Assembly: GCF_017357385.1 (NCBI RefSeq) | Contig: NZ_CP071632.1 | Location: 1,245,501 to 1,309,500, forward strand | Origin: Rhizobium sp. NZLR1 | GTDB lineage: Bacteria > Pseudomonadota > Alphaproteobacteria > Rhizobiales > Rhizobiaceae | Length of the DNA stretch: 64,000 nt | Direction: 5' to 3' | In this document: positions 8,533-16,096 of the stretch, in pieces | How positions within the stretch are numbered: position 1 is the stretch's first letter | How the letters are laid out: each line of letters begins with the position of its first letter | The notes under the pieces: generated by a model | Databases searched by the model: none | The model's input: only the letters and a program-made list of their open reading frames with translations | What the model was told of the DNA's origin: nothing | Program-made: the position numbers and the translations under genes

Positions 8533-9573
8533 ATGCCCAGAAACCCATCAACCGGCGTCTATTCCAAACCCGCCGGCACGACACCCTCCGTTGGCCAGGT
8601 CATCGACCCGGCGCCGTGGAACGCGCTGACCACCGACCTCGGCAACGAAATCACCAATTCGCTGCCGCGCGACGGTTCGGCGCCGATGATCGCACCCCTC
8701 AAAGCCGCAGGCGGAACCCTCTCCGCACCGGGCGTCGGCTTCGCCTCGACCCCGCAGACCGGCCTCTATCTGAAAGGCGGTGGCCTGCTCGGTTTTGCCC
8801 AGAACGGCGTTGAGGTCGCGTTCGATCAGGATCTGGTCTATGCGGTGAAGTCAGGCGATTACACCGCGCTCGCATCCGACGACAACGCCGTCCATCGCTT
8901 TACCGCGGCAGCCACGCTCACCCTGACCGCAGCGGCAACGCTCGGCGCAAACTGGCACTATTGCGTCATGGCCGATGGCGGGGATGTGACGATCGATCCG
9001 AACGGTTCGGAGACGATCGACGGCGCGGCCAAGCTTATCCTCAAGGACGGTTACAGCGTCGAAATCATTTGTTCCGGGGCCGCTTTCTTCACCAACAAGC
9101 TCTTCGCCAGGATCCAGAGTAAAGCCGACAGTTCGGCGGTCGGCGATTTCATTGTCGGGCTCACCCTTTCCAACAACGTCGGCAGCCCGAATACGCATAT
9201 CGATTTTGCTGCAGGATCTGCCAGGACGGGATCGAGCTTCGTTTCCAGCGCAACGTCATTGACGAAGCGAGTGACGGGAACATTTGCGGCCGGCACCGGT
9301 GCTGGCGGCCTTGACGCGGGCGCCATTGCAGCGAACGCGACCTACTTTGCCTATGCCCTGCGCAAGGACGCAGACCTGTCTTTCGACATTGTTCTCTCGA
9401 CCTCGGCAACCATCGGCGGCGTCACCACAACGCTGCTCTCGCGCAACCTCTACATCCAGCTCGCCATGTCGGCGGCAACGGGGCTTTTCGCCGTGGCGGC
9501 GATCGTTGCCCGCATCTTCGTCCAGCAGAAAATCTCAGGAGAATTGAATGGCAAACCGCCTGCAGAAGGGTAG
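8533..9573 (+). CDS. Phage tail fibre-like structural protein
   Basis: A 346-residue protein with GGAGA upstream of the ATG. The N-terminus reads GVYSKPAGTTPSVGQVID and then SLPRDGSAPMIAPLKAAGG, a recurrent pattern of phage tail fibre and tail-spike N-terminal regions where the protein attaches to the tail. The rest is Ala/Gly/Thr-rich with short beta repeats, as in trimeric fibres, and a hydrophobic C-terminal segment. Its 3' end overlaps the endolysin start by 26 bases, a compact phage-like arrangement. No tail-assembly chaperone or receptor-binding domain was recognised. It opens a five- or six-gene phage block whose base composition matches the chromosome, suggesting long residence. Confidence 0.65.
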   Translation: MPRNPSTGVYSKPAGTTPSVGQVIDPAPWNALTTDLGNEITNSLPRDGSAPMIAPLKAAGGTLSAPGVGFASTPQTGLYLKGGGLLGFAQNGVEVAFDQDLVYAVKSGDYTALASDDNAVHRFTAAATLTLTAAATLGANWHYCVMADGGDVTIDPNGSETIDGAAKLILKDGYSVEIICSGAAFFTNKLFARIQSKADSSAVGDFIVGLTLSNNVGSPNTHIDFAAGSARTGSSFVSSATSLTKRVTGTFAAGTGAGGLDAGAIAANATYFAYALRKDADLSFDIVLSTSATIGGVTTTLLSRNLYIQLAMSAATGLFAVAAIVARIFVQQKISGELNGKPPAEG

Positions 9574-10012
9574 TGCCGCCGCGGCCATGGCTGTGGCGCT
9601 TGTCGGCTCGTTCGAGGGATTGCGCCAGAATGCCTATCCCGATCCGGCCACACAGGGACAGCCGTGGACGATCTGCTATGGCAGCACCAATGGCGTGAAG
9701 CCTGGCGATCACAAGACGGTGGAGCAATGCAAGGCGCTCTTGGCGCTGGAGCTCAAGACCTATGCGCGCGGCGTCGAAAGCTGCGTGCGCGTGCCGCTGC
9801 CGGATGCCCGTTTCGTGGCGCTGACCTCGTTTGCCTATAATGTCGGCGTCAAGGCGGCTTGCGGCTCGAGCGCGGTCAAGCTGATCAACCAGGGCAGGGC
9901 GGCCGAGGGCTGCGAGGCGCTTTTGAAGTGGAACCGCGCCTCCGGCATCACCTTTCCCGGCCTGACGCGGCGCCGGCAGAAGGAACGCCAATTCTGCCTG
10001 GAGGGCATCTGA
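9548..10012 (+). CDS. Phage endolysin (lysozyme, GH24), SAR type
   Basis: 154 residues with an AGGAG before the ATG. The catalytic region reads SFEGLRQNAYPDPATQGQ and then WTICYGST, giving the Glu/Asp/Thr triad of T4/R21-like muramidases that cut the glycan strands of peptidoglycan. ALTSFAYNVG and the C-terminal GLTRRRQKE motif are also family signatures. The N-terminus (SAAAAMAVALVGS) is weakly hydrophobic and rich in Ala and Gly, directly before the catalytic Glu, the hallmark of signal-anchor-release endolysins. Six cysteines fit disulfide switching after release. The TGA stop overlaps the ATG of the spanin by one base. Confidence 0.85.
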   Translation: MANRLQKGSAAAAMAVALVGSFEGLRQNAYPDPATQGQPWTICYGSTNGVKPGDHKTVEQCKALLALELKTYARGVESCVRVPLPDARFVALTSFAYNVGVKAACGSSAVKLINQGRAAEGCEALLKWNRASGITFPGLTRRRQKERQFCLEGI

Positions 10013-10446
10013 TGTTCTCCCTGCTCGACACGCTCAAGATGGGCGCCGGCATCGCCGCCGGCCTGATGCTCTATCACCTCTATGCCGTTTCGATCGGCTA
10101 TCCCTCGGCGGCAAGGCAGGCGCGGGCCGGCTATATCATGCTGGCCGAAAAGGGGGCAGCCGATGCGAGAGCCGCCGAGATGGAGCGGCAGCGTGACGCC
10201 GCTGCCGAGGCCACCGAAGAGCACCGCAAGCGCCTGGCAGCCGCCGAAGCGTCAGAGCAGGCGGCCAGAGACACACTCGAAATCGAGATCCAATCCTATG
10301 AGCTTCAGCTTTCGGAAAAGAACCGCGCTTGCGCTGTCACTGCTGTTGATCGTCAGTGGCTGCTCCGCCACGGTGCGGCTGAACAAGGTGGCGGTGATCA
10401 AGGGGCAGGCGGCGGCCGGCATCGCGCTGCCGCCCTTGCCCGATGA
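10012..10446 (+). CDS. Rz-like inner-membrane spanin
   Basis: 144 residues. An N-terminal hydrophobic helix (LKMGAGIAAGLMLYHLYAV) is followed by a long Ala/Glu/Arg-rich heptad region (EMERQRDAAAEATEEHRKRL and on) that should form a periplasmic coiled coil. This is the layout of i-spanins, which link the inner membrane to an outer-membrane lipoprotein and fuse the two at lysis. The start overlaps the endolysin stop as TGATG. Its 3' third shares DNA with the o-spanin gene in another frame. Sequence conservation in this family is low, so the call rests on position, topology and the nested partner. Confidence 0.75.
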   Translation: MFSLLDTLKMGAGIAAGLMLYHLYAVSIGYPSAARQARAGYIMLAEKGAADARAAEMERQRDAAAEATEEHRKRLAAAEASEQAARDTLEIEIQSYELQLSEKNRACAVTAVDRQWLLRHGAAEQGGGDQGAGGGRHRAAALAR

Positions 10447-10606
10447 TCTCCGCAGACAGGAGGCGCATGCGCCTGTTGTGGAAGGCGAGCCGGTCATCGC
10501 CATCCTCGCCCGCGAGCGCCAGGCGCTCGACCGCGCCAATGCCCGCCAGGGCCGCACCACTCGCTTCTATGACGACCTCACCAGCAGATTTGGAACACGC
10601 CGATGA
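10298..10606 (+). CDS. Rz1-like outer-membrane lipoprotein spanin, nested in Rz
   Basis: The ATG at 10298 starts inside the Rz-like gene in a different frame and runs 102 residues. The N-terminus is basic (SFRKRT), then hydrophobic, then the lipobox LLIVSGCS, so a mature lipoprotein starting at Cys is expected. A proline-containing segment (IALPPLPDD) follows, as in Rz1 proteins. The frame is open upstream of 10298 but that part makes no sense as protein. The overlap of 149 bases with the i-spanin mirrors lambda Rz/Rz1. The stop overlaps the next ATG by four bases (ATGA). Confidence 0.75.
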   Translation: MSFSFRKRTALALSLLLIVSGCSATVRLNKVAVIKGQAAAGIALPPLPDDLRRQEAHAPVVEGEPVIAILARERQALDRANARQGRTTRFYDDLTSRFGTRR

Positions 10607-12444
10607 TGAATGCCATTTCGCTTGCCCTTGTTAATCCGATGCTGAGTGGCGGGGGCGGGGGCAGCGCAGACCCCGATCGCTACATGTTCTTCGCAACCCG
10701 CAATCGCATGCCGTCGGGCACGATCGTCACCGCCGCATCCGGCACGAATTACCTGTGCAGCAAGATCGTCGTCAACACGCCGCAATATAAGACCAGAACC
10801 TTCCGCTTCCACTTGTCCGGCTTCGCCTCGACGGAAGGCGGCAACGCGCCGCAGGAGACGGTCGTCACCGGCACGATCGGCACGCCAGGCAATTCTGTGG
10901 TCGCCGATGCGATGTTCATCCGGGTCGCCGGTGTCTTTTACCAATGCACCTTCGCCGGTCTGAACACGCTGACGGTTGCCGATCAGACGAACGGCGCCTG
11001 GACCGATGAGCTGACCATTCCCGATGTCGACCCGGAAAGCGAAATCGAAATCTGGCTGTTCTATCATACCGGCGTCGGCGACAAGATCTGGCCCGTCTAC
11101 CGCATCCAGAAGCATCGCGGCGAGCGCGTCTGGGGCGCCGGCGATCTCGCCACCCTCTTGGCCTTCAAGGACACCCCGCTTGCCGACAGCACGGCGGCAC
11201 TCGATACCAATTACGCCACGCAGACGCAGCCGCAATATTACGGCCCCGACTTCATGGTCGCCAAGGGCGATTGGGACGGAAGGCCGGTCGCGCTTGCTAT
11301 CGTCGACAGCCTGGGTGAGGCGCGCCAGCAGTTTTCCGCGGCTGCCGACGCGCGCGGCAATCTCGGCTGGTTTCGCCGCTGGCTCGACCAGGACGGCGGC
11401 ATCGGCCGCATTCCCTTTCTGATGGTCGGCATGCCGGGATCCGGCTCCGTGCGTGAGCTAACCGGCAGCGGTGCGGCGATCGCGACCCGGCGCTGGGCCA
11501 TTCTCGATGAGATCGCCACCTTCAACAGCGGCAAGAAGCCGTTCACCGTCATCGCCAACCAGATGGGCCAGAACGACACGGCCGCCACCTACGCCGTCTT
11601 CTTCACCACCAACTACAGAAGCCTGATCACAAGGCTTCGGGCGCGCTATCCCGGCGTCAGGATCGTCGCCTTCCCGCCGCTCGGCCGCACCGTTTCCACC
11701 CGTACGGTGACCTTGACGTCGGTCGGCACAGTCGTAACCGCAACGATCGCATCCGGCATCAGTGGCCTGGCGACCGGCCAGACGGTTTCGATCTCCGGCG
11801 CTGCGCAGACGGAGTACAACGGCAATGTGGTGATCACGGTCACCGGGCCGACCACCTTCACCTTTAATTTCGCCGGATCGGCGACGTCGCCGGCAACGGG
11901 CTCGATCAGCGCCAACGACCTCTATGCGAGAGCGGAGTATCAAAACGTCTCGGCCAACAACAGCTGGCCGGCGGACGGCACGGATGCCTCCGGCAAATGG
12001 CGCCTTCGCAACGACATTCTCGCCAAGACGAGCGGCTGCTGCGACGATGCGATCGACACCTATGCGGCGTGGGTTTCCGGCGTCCGGGATGGCGTCTGGC
12101 CTGGTATGCTGGAGCTGCCGAGCACCACGGTGACGGTGCAGGCGGGAACGGACGGTGTCGCGAACTACACGACGATCGAGGTTGCGGATGCAAGCATTTT
12201 CGGGCCGGAACAAGAGATCAACACCTATGCCGGACCGGATGGCATTGCCCGCCTGTCGACGACCTCGATCGGCAGCATCTCCGGCAACACGATCACGATC
12301 TCGATCCCGCGCGCCACGGTGCTGCCGGTCGGCTCCATTGTCCGCCCGAGCGTCACGCCGGATGGCGTTCATCCCTATGGCGCCGTGATCGACCGTATCT
12401 CCGGCAGCATTCCCCAATCCGAAAAGCTGAAATTTTATCCCTAA
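10603..12444 (+). CDS. Phage tail-associated SGNH/GDSL hydrolase-like protein with inserted beta domains
   Basis: 613 residues. The first 225 are an unrecognised beta-rich region. Then SGNH blocks appear: AIVDSLGE (block I, Ser236), GMPGSGSVR (II), IANQMGQND (III, Asn324) and DGVHPYG (V, Asp587 and His590), the catalytic set of GDSL esterases. Between blocks III and V lie about 260 residues instead of the usual short stretch, including a Thr/Val-rich Ig-like repeat (about 366-437) and another beta segment (about 500-570). In phages such enzymes deacetylate host surface polysaccharide. The ATG overlaps the o-spanin stop; a second ATG follows at 10606. A Gly run near residue 17 may mark a hinge. 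Confidence 0.65.
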   Translation: MMNAISLALVNPMLSGGGGGSADPDRYMFFATRNRMPSGTIVTAASGTNYLCSKIVVNTPQYKTRTFRFHLSGFASTEGGNAPQETVVTGTIGTPGNSVVADAMFIRVAGVFYQCTFAGLNTLTVADQTNGAWTDELTIPDVDPESEIEIWLFYHTGVGDKIWPVYRIQKHRGERVWGAGDLATLLAFKDTPLADSTAALDTNYATQTQPQYYGPDFMVAKGDWDGRPVALAIVDSLGEARQQFSAAADARGNLGWFRRWLDQDGGIGRIPFLMVGMPGSGSVRELTGSGAAIATRRWAILDEIATFNSGKKPFTVIANQMGQNDTAATYAVFFTTNYRSLITRLRARYPGVRIVAFPPLGRTVSTRTVTLTSVGTVVTATIASGISGLATGQTVSISGAAQTEYNGNVVITVTGPTTFTFNFAGSATSPATGSISANDLYARAEYQNVSANNSWPADGTDASGKWRLRNDILAKTSGCCDDAIDTYAAWVSGVRDGVWPGMLELPSTTVTVQAGTDGVANYTTIEVADASIFGPEQEINTYAGPDGIARLSTTSIGSISGNTITISIPRATVLPVGSIVRPSVTPDGVHPYGAVIDRISGSIPQSEKLKFYP

Positions 12445-12466
12445 GGCATAGCGAGCGGCTACAGAG

Positions 12467-12835
12467 ATGACCTCCAATGACGATATTCTCCGCGCTCTCG
12501 GGCGCGTCGAGGGAAGGCTGACCGGCATCGAGGAAAACGTCGCACTTCTGCGCAATGAGGTCAGCGATGAAAAGGCCAATGCCCACGATAGCCGCGCCGT
12601 GATCCACACCCGCCTCGACGAACAGGCAAGGCAGATCGCAAATCTCGATACAAGGGTGGCGATCAGCGGCGGTGTCGACGCGCAGATCCGCGAGGAGATC
12701 AAGATCCTCAAGGGGACCGTCGAGAAGAACCAGGAGGCGGTGGCGCCGGCGCTGGAAGAATGGAAACGGATGAAATCGATCGGGTACGGGATATCGGGGC
12801 TGATCGCCTTTGCCGGGCTGACGATCGGGGGATGA
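12467..12835 (+). CDS. Coiled-coil protein with C-terminal membrane helix, phage-type (XhlA-like?)
   Basis: 122 residues, 22 bases after the SGNH gene and on the same strand. Residues 1-95 are charged with heptad-like spacing (ILRALGRVEGRLTGIEENVA and on), and the last 20 (IGYGISGLIAFAGLTIGG) form a hydrophobic helix. This is the topology of XhlA-like haemolysin or holin-accessory proteins, and similar proteins of unknown function occur in rhizobial prophages. No true holin was seen in the block, so this may be the membrane component of lysis; a SAR endolysin needs only a pinholin. The assignment is tentative. Confidence 0.55.
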   Translation: MTSNDDILRALGRVEGRLTGIEENVALLRNEVSDEKANAHDSRAVIHTRLDEQARQIANLDTRVAISGGVDAQIREEIKILKGTVEKNQEAVAPALEEWKRMKSIGYGISGLIAFAGLTIGG

Positions 12836-12891
12836 TTGCCTATGCCAGCGACGGCGCGGTGGCAGCGTTAAGGCATTGGTTGAAGATCAGT

Positions 12892-12905
12892 TGAGCAATT
12901 GCTCA
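12892..12905. repeat. Perfect 14-bp palindrome
   Basis: TGAGCAATTGCTCA is a perfect dyad in the 186-base gap between the phage block and the next small gene, 117 bases ahead of that gene's start. It could be a dimer-binding operator or a chance palindrome; nothing nearby identifies a regulator. Confidence 0.35.
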
Positions 12906-13021
12906 CGTATTCCGTGCTGCTGCCATTTTGTTGCCGACAACGGAGCAAGTAAAACAAATTTTAGACTTTGCTAACGAACAAATCTGTTCCGTGGTGGTTT
13001 TCCTCTCAGGAGGAAATAGTC

Positions 13022-13207
13022 ATGAAGAGCATGAACCATCGCCAAGTTCGCATTCCCGGTCCGCGGGAGCATGATGTCGCCGAGCATTGCCGCAAGTTCG
13101 GTATCGGTCCGGCGGAGGAGAAGAAGCTGAAGAAGCTTCTCGGATCCCGCGCGCCGCTGCACGAGATTCAGGCCAACGCTCCGCCGCGGCAGCCGCGGTG
13201 GCGCTAG
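13022..13207 (+). CDS. Small basic hypothetical protein
   Basis: 61 residues from an ATG preceded by a perfect AGGAGG 8 bases upstream; the frame is open 18 codons further but without a ribosome site. The protein is basic, with HDVAEHCRKFGIGPAEEKKL, a helix-helix pattern that recalls the short DUF3606-type proteins common in rhizobia, and a proline- and arginine-rich end. I do not recognise it with certainty. It starts the run of small genes typical of stress-induced rhizobial loci. Function unknown. Confidence 0.6.
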   Translation: MKSMNHRQVRIPGPREHDVAEHCRKFGIGPAEEKKLKKLLGSRAPLHEIQANAPPRQPRWR

Positions 13208-13734
13208 CGACGCTTCAACGACCTGTCACCCTTTCACGCCGCATTACGACGATGATTCAAAGAGTGAGAGAACGGAGCAACGAGCCCCAGAGGCGAGGGA
13301 GAAAAATCCCGCTAGCGGGCTTCCCAGGTCGCCGATAACGCTGCCGACCCACTCCGACTCGCTCAAAACCCCGCTCAGGCGGGGTTTTTGCTGGCTTGTG
13401 ATGAAAGTTCTCTGTCTTCCCCGGGGTCGAAGCATACAAGTCTAACGATTGGAACATGACGGGAACAATTGTGACTTGTTCCTCCAGCGGATGTTCCCGC
13501 ACGCGGGCCTATTTGCGGTGCCGTTCCCTGCGGAACTTCCGACAAAGACTGGCGTTGTGGCCGACGGACCGCGTAGCAGGTCTCGTCTCCTGTACCAACT
13601 GCTACCCCTGCAGTCGCTGCGCGGTCCACTCACCCATCTTATATGGCGGAAGCGCTCTGCTTCCTGGCGATGAACGGCAACGATCTCGGCCCGTCAACCG
13701 CTCGTGCAGACAAGGCGCGAGCCTTGCAAGCGGA
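13208..13734. other. Stretch without a convincing gene
   Basis: Besides the terminator at 13365-13389, the stretch has a smaller palindrome near 13308-13319 (CCCGCTAGCGGG) with T residues after it on the minus strand, which could stop transcripts from that side. Open frames exist on both strands (for example 13456-13923 plus), but they lack ribosome sites and run antisense into the next gene. The plus frame contains a cysteine cluster (CTNCYPCSRC) that I judge to be chance. Confidence 0.5.
13365..13389 (+). terminator. Rho-independent terminator
   Basis: CCCCGC and GCGGGG pair around a TCAG loop, flanked by AAAA on the left and TTTTT on the right, so it can work in both directions. It lies 158 bases after the stop of the small gene ending at 13207. 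Confidence 0.8.
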
Positions 13735-13935
13735 TCAATGCTGCAGCTGGCGCGACAGCATGAGGATGTAGTCGTCGGCGATATCGGCGACCACCATGGC
13801 GGCTTCTGCCGGCTGATATCCCTTGCAGACCGCGTCACTGACGATTTTCATCACCGCCGATTCAAGCGCCTCCCGGCAGTCGGACAGACTTTCGACATGC
13901 GGGGATTTTGCACGAAATTCTAAGACGTTATTCAT
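13735..13935 (-). CDS. Small conserved-looking hypothetical protein
   Basis: 66 residues with a strong ribosome site (GGAGGG, 6 bases before the ATG). The sequence starts MNNVLEFRAKSPHVES and has regular amphipathic helices (ALESAVMKIVSDAVCKGY, AAMVVADIADDYILML) consistent with a small helical soluble protein. I do not recognise a family. Its leader holds a perfect 9-bp hairpin (13980-14001). The position among other small genes suggests a stress- or stationary-phase role, but that is inference only. Confidence 0.65.
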   Translation of the reverse strand: MNNVLEFRAKSPHVESLSDCREALESAVMKIVSDAVCKGYQPAEAAMVVADIADDYILMLSRQLQH

Positions 13936-13979
13936 TGCATACCCTCCATTTGATGTTGCCCGGCCCCTATGCGTGGAAG

Positions 13980-14001
13980 CTGCCTCTTCGCTAAGAGGCA
14001 G
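13980..14001 (-). promoter_or_regulatory. Perfect 9-bp hairpin in the leader of a small gene
   Basis: CTGCCTCTT and AAGAGGCAG pair perfectly around CGCT, 45 bases upstream of the minus-strand start at 13935. There is no T-run, so it is more likely an mRNA structure or operator than a terminator. Confidence 0.45.
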
Positions 14002-14199
14002 GCCACGGTTCCGGCGAACTGCTTCAGGAATAAGAAACGTTACCCTGAGGATACGATGGCACAGGGCCTGACGTATTCAAGCGTATGCTGATATTAAGGT
14101 AAGCCAGTAGGGTTAATTCGTCCGCTGATGTTGCATCGTGGCCTCGCAAGCAGATGCGGGGAGCTGTTAGAGTTCCACGCCGGCAAGTCCTATCCTGCT

Positions 14200-14367
14200 T
14201 CAGGCGCTGATGCGGCGGCCGGCCTTATCAGCCTCTTTGCGATTGGCGCCGTATTTTTCGATGATGTCTTTGGCATCCTCGTTGGAAATACGGTGTTTCT
14301 TCGCGAAGTAGATGACGTCGTAGGGTCCGTCGGTCGCGGCCGCGTTTTTCGTTTTGTCATTGGTCAT
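14200..14367 (-). CDS. DUF3606-like small protein
   Basis: 55 residues from the ATG at 14367, chosen because AAGGAA lies 5 bases upstream; an ATG at 14382 is also in frame. After a disordered N-terminus, the core YDVIYFAKKHRISNEDAKDI followed by IEKYGANRKEADK matches the pattern of DUF3606 proteins (helix, then a short HTH-like helix pair) as far as can be judged by eye. These are small alphaproteobacterial proteins of unknown function. A good EcfG-type promoter lies about 100 bases upstream, so induction by the general stress response is likely. Confidence 0.65.
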   Translation of the reverse strand: MTNDKTKNAAATDGPYDVIYFAKKHRISNEDAKDIIEKYGANRKEADKAGRRISA

Positions 14368-14465
14368 GATTTTTCCTTTCATGGAAATGTAGAGCCGAGT
14401 GGCGCGTCACGTCAGGACGCGCCAGCTGCATCGTCTCATCAGGATTTGAGAGCCGGCATCACGTC

Positions 14466-14491
14466 AACGTCAGCCGGATGGGCTTCGTTCC
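14466..14491 (-). promoter_or_regulatory. EcfG (general stress sigma) promoter
   Basis: On the minus strand the sequence reads GGAAC, 17 bases, CGTT, which matches the established consensus for the alphaproteobacterial EcfG/RpoE4 sigma factor in both boxes. It points at the DUF3606-like gene starting at 14367 and begins just after the stop of the upstream small gene, so that gene would have its own stress promoter. Confidence 0.65.
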
Positions 14492-14494
14492 GGA

Positions 14495-14731
14495 TTATCG
14501 ATGAGACCGGGCTGTCGTATGTTTTTCCCAGATCTGGGTTGCCTGAGCTGCGGTGCCGGTCTTGTGGAAGCGCAGCAGGTGAAGCCCTTCCGCCCGTCGT
14601 TTTTCGTCGAAGGCGCTGTTTTCGTAGTCGGAGCCTTCGACGATGCTCTCGCTTTGAAGAACGGCCTTCAGTTCCTGTACGAAGTGTCCGGTGATGTTGA
14701 AAAGAGTTTCGTTCTCGGGTGCCTGGTTCAT
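14495..14731 (-). CDS. Small hypothetical protein
   Basis: 78 residues; AGGGAAAA precedes the ATG by a few bases. The sequence is acidic in the first half (ENETLFNITGHFVQELKAVL) and basic in the second (RRAEGLHLLRFHKTGTAAQA). No family recognised and no membrane segment or signal peptide visible. It is transcribed in the same direction as the DUF3606-like gene, with 127 bases between them that hold the EcfG promoter. Confidence 0.5.
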   Translation of the reverse strand: MNQAPENETLFNITGHFVQELKAVLQSESIVEGSDYENSAFDEKRRAEGLHLLRFHKTGTAAQATQIWEKHTTARSHR

Positions 14732-14933
14732 GGTTTTCCCTATCGGTGGTCGCGTGCCATTAAACGCGATGCTGGCTCAGCAACCGCGTTGGTAAAAAGC
14801 ATCAAGCAATCCGCGCCCCTATGGGAAGGCTGGTATCGGACAGCGCTTAGCCGTGTCTGTCTGGAGTTCCATATATGGTGCAGCAACGCCGCCCTGCGAA
14901 TCGAGGGGGCACGGCAGGTCTGAAGGCCGCACC

Positions 14934-15377
14934 TTAAACCACTTGCCTCCCAGATACCATATCAATCGAAATGCCGAAGAATATGGAGGGAGCAGGACGG
15001 TCTTCGCTTTCCGAGTTTAAGGCAAGCGATCCGGGTTCCCACCAAAACGGTTGCTTTTGCAGAAGGGACCAGGCGTGGATGCGCTCGTCATGCCGGGCCG
15101 GCGTATCGGTCAGCTCATCAGAGGTACCCTGAACAAGCACGCTCTTCCACGTTCGGTTTTCGCTGAATTCTTCAACCTGAACACAGGCGGGTGAATTGGC
15201 CCGCAATAGATCAACCTTCAGGCCCGGCATGGAAAATATAAAAAGCCGGTCCTTTTCATACGCATAATGAATGGGAACGATATAGGGATATTTGTCGCCC
15301 AGACATGCCAGGTGCCCACGGGTGTGGCTTGCCAGAAAGGCGAGGCAATCTTGTTCACCCATTTCTCGCAATTGCAT
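14934..15377 (-). CDS. Pyridoxamine 5'-phosphate oxidase-like FMN-binding split-barrel protein
   Basis: 147 residues. The start pattern MQLREMGEQDCLAFLASHTR and then HLACLGDKYPYIVPIHYAYE is typical of the small PPOX-like family that binds flavin, sometimes with F420 or heme. KSVLVQGTSDEL forms a later strand of the barrel, and a C-terminal segment returns to the dimer interface (IFFGISIDMVSGR). Members are often annotated as nitroimidazole-resistance-like or general flavoproteins; the substrate is unknown. It follows a 48-residue membrane protein gene on the same strand. Confidence 0.8.
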   Translation of the reverse strand: MQLREMGEQDCLAFLASHTRGHLACLGDKYPYIVPIHYAYEKDRLFIFSMPGLKVDLLRANSPACVQVEEFSENRTWKSVLVQGTSDELTDTPARHDERIHAWSLLQKQPFWWEPGSLALNSESEDRPAPSIFFGISIDMVSGRQVV

Positions 15378-15470
15378 TTGCGTTGTCCAGTTCCGTCGTC
15401 AGCGTTACAGACCCTCGTTTGACAAGCACAGCGAGGCGCGTCTTGGCCGTGGTCCACGGTGTTCCAGCGC

Positions 15471-15617
15471 CTACCAGAACACATCCTTGAAGACGACATA
15501 GACGATAAAAGCCACGCTGATCGCCGGCGTCAATTTCACCAGAAAGTCGATATAGCGGAACTTGCCGACATGCTGGACCAGGCTTTTCCACGAATGGATG
15601 TTTACCGTGGCTGACAT
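15471..15617 (-). CDS. 48-residue membrane miniprotein
   Basis: This frame is too short to stand out by length but has an excellent ribosome site, AAAGGAGG, 5 bases before the ATG at 15617. The product starts MSATVNIHSWKSLVQHVGKF, continues with RYIDFLVKLTP, and ends in a hydrophobic helix AISVAFIVYVVFKDVFW. Small single-helix proteins like this often regulate membrane complexes or respond to stress. The frame stays free of rare codons and its amino-acid pattern looks like protein, not noise. I do not recognise a family. Confidence 0.65.
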   Translation of the reverse strand: MSATVNIHSWKSLVQHVGKFRYIDFLVKLTPAISVAFIVYVVFKDVFW

Positions 15618-15683
15618 GATGCCCTCCTTTGGGGCCGGGGAACTCTAACGACCACTGAAGCAGTGCTCGTTCACAAACTGCCA

Positions 15684-16046
15684 CTACACCAAATATGGGT
15701 GCCAAACGTCTGCGCGACAAGGCGTGGCCGATTCCCGGTCAGGCAGAGAGATCACGCCGCTGCGCACAATCGCCAAGCGCGGCGCGAGCGCGCCGCGAGG
15801 ACGGGGCGCGCCCATAGAGGATTGTGCTTTTACCTCAACCATCGCTTCGATCAGTTTCAGGCGATCGAGTTTTTGCCGCTGATCGTCGTAGAGCCTGCCC
15901 AACAGCTCGTAGGCTAATCCCGAGGGGCTGCCTTTGACCAGTAGTCTCCCGATCACCATTTCCTGATGGGCAATGCGGCGCGCGGCCTTCACGATATGAC
16001 AACGTGCAAGCTTGAGGTCTTTCGGCCGGTATCGTGTCGAAACCAT
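15684..16046 (-). CDS. Hypothetical protein
   Basis: 120 residues with GGGGGAGC upstream of the ATG. The first 70 residues are helical and protein-like (KLARCHIVKAARRIAHQEMV, then YELLGRLYDDQRQKLDRLKL). The last 45 are basic, proline-rich and low in structure, so the gene may have acquired or lost a stop; homologs could be shorter. No family recognised. It belongs to the run of small minus-strand genes between 13.7 and 16.8 kb. Confidence 0.5.
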   Translation of the reverse strand: MVSTRYRPKDLKLARCHIVKAARRIAHQEMVIGRLLVKGSPSGLAYELLGRLYDDQRQKLDRLKLIEAMVEVKAQSSMGAPRPRGALAPRLAIVRSGVISLPDRESATPCRADVWHPYLV

Positions 16047-16096
16047 ATTCTTAGCTCCCCCGCATTTCCGTGATTCCTGAGAAAAACGGAAATACT

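Noticed and set aside
11458..12711. 417-codon open frame on the minus strand
   Set aside because: Antisense to the SGNH protein, low-complexity Arg/Asp/Gly composition.
13456..13923. Plus-strand frame with a CxxCxxCxxC-like cluster (zinc finger?)
   Set aside because: No ribosome site and it runs antisense through the well-supported 66-residue gene.
15355..15720. 121-codon minus-strand frame overlapping the PPOX gene start
   Set aside because: Covers the 48-residue membrane protein in another frame, which has the better ribosome site and composition.
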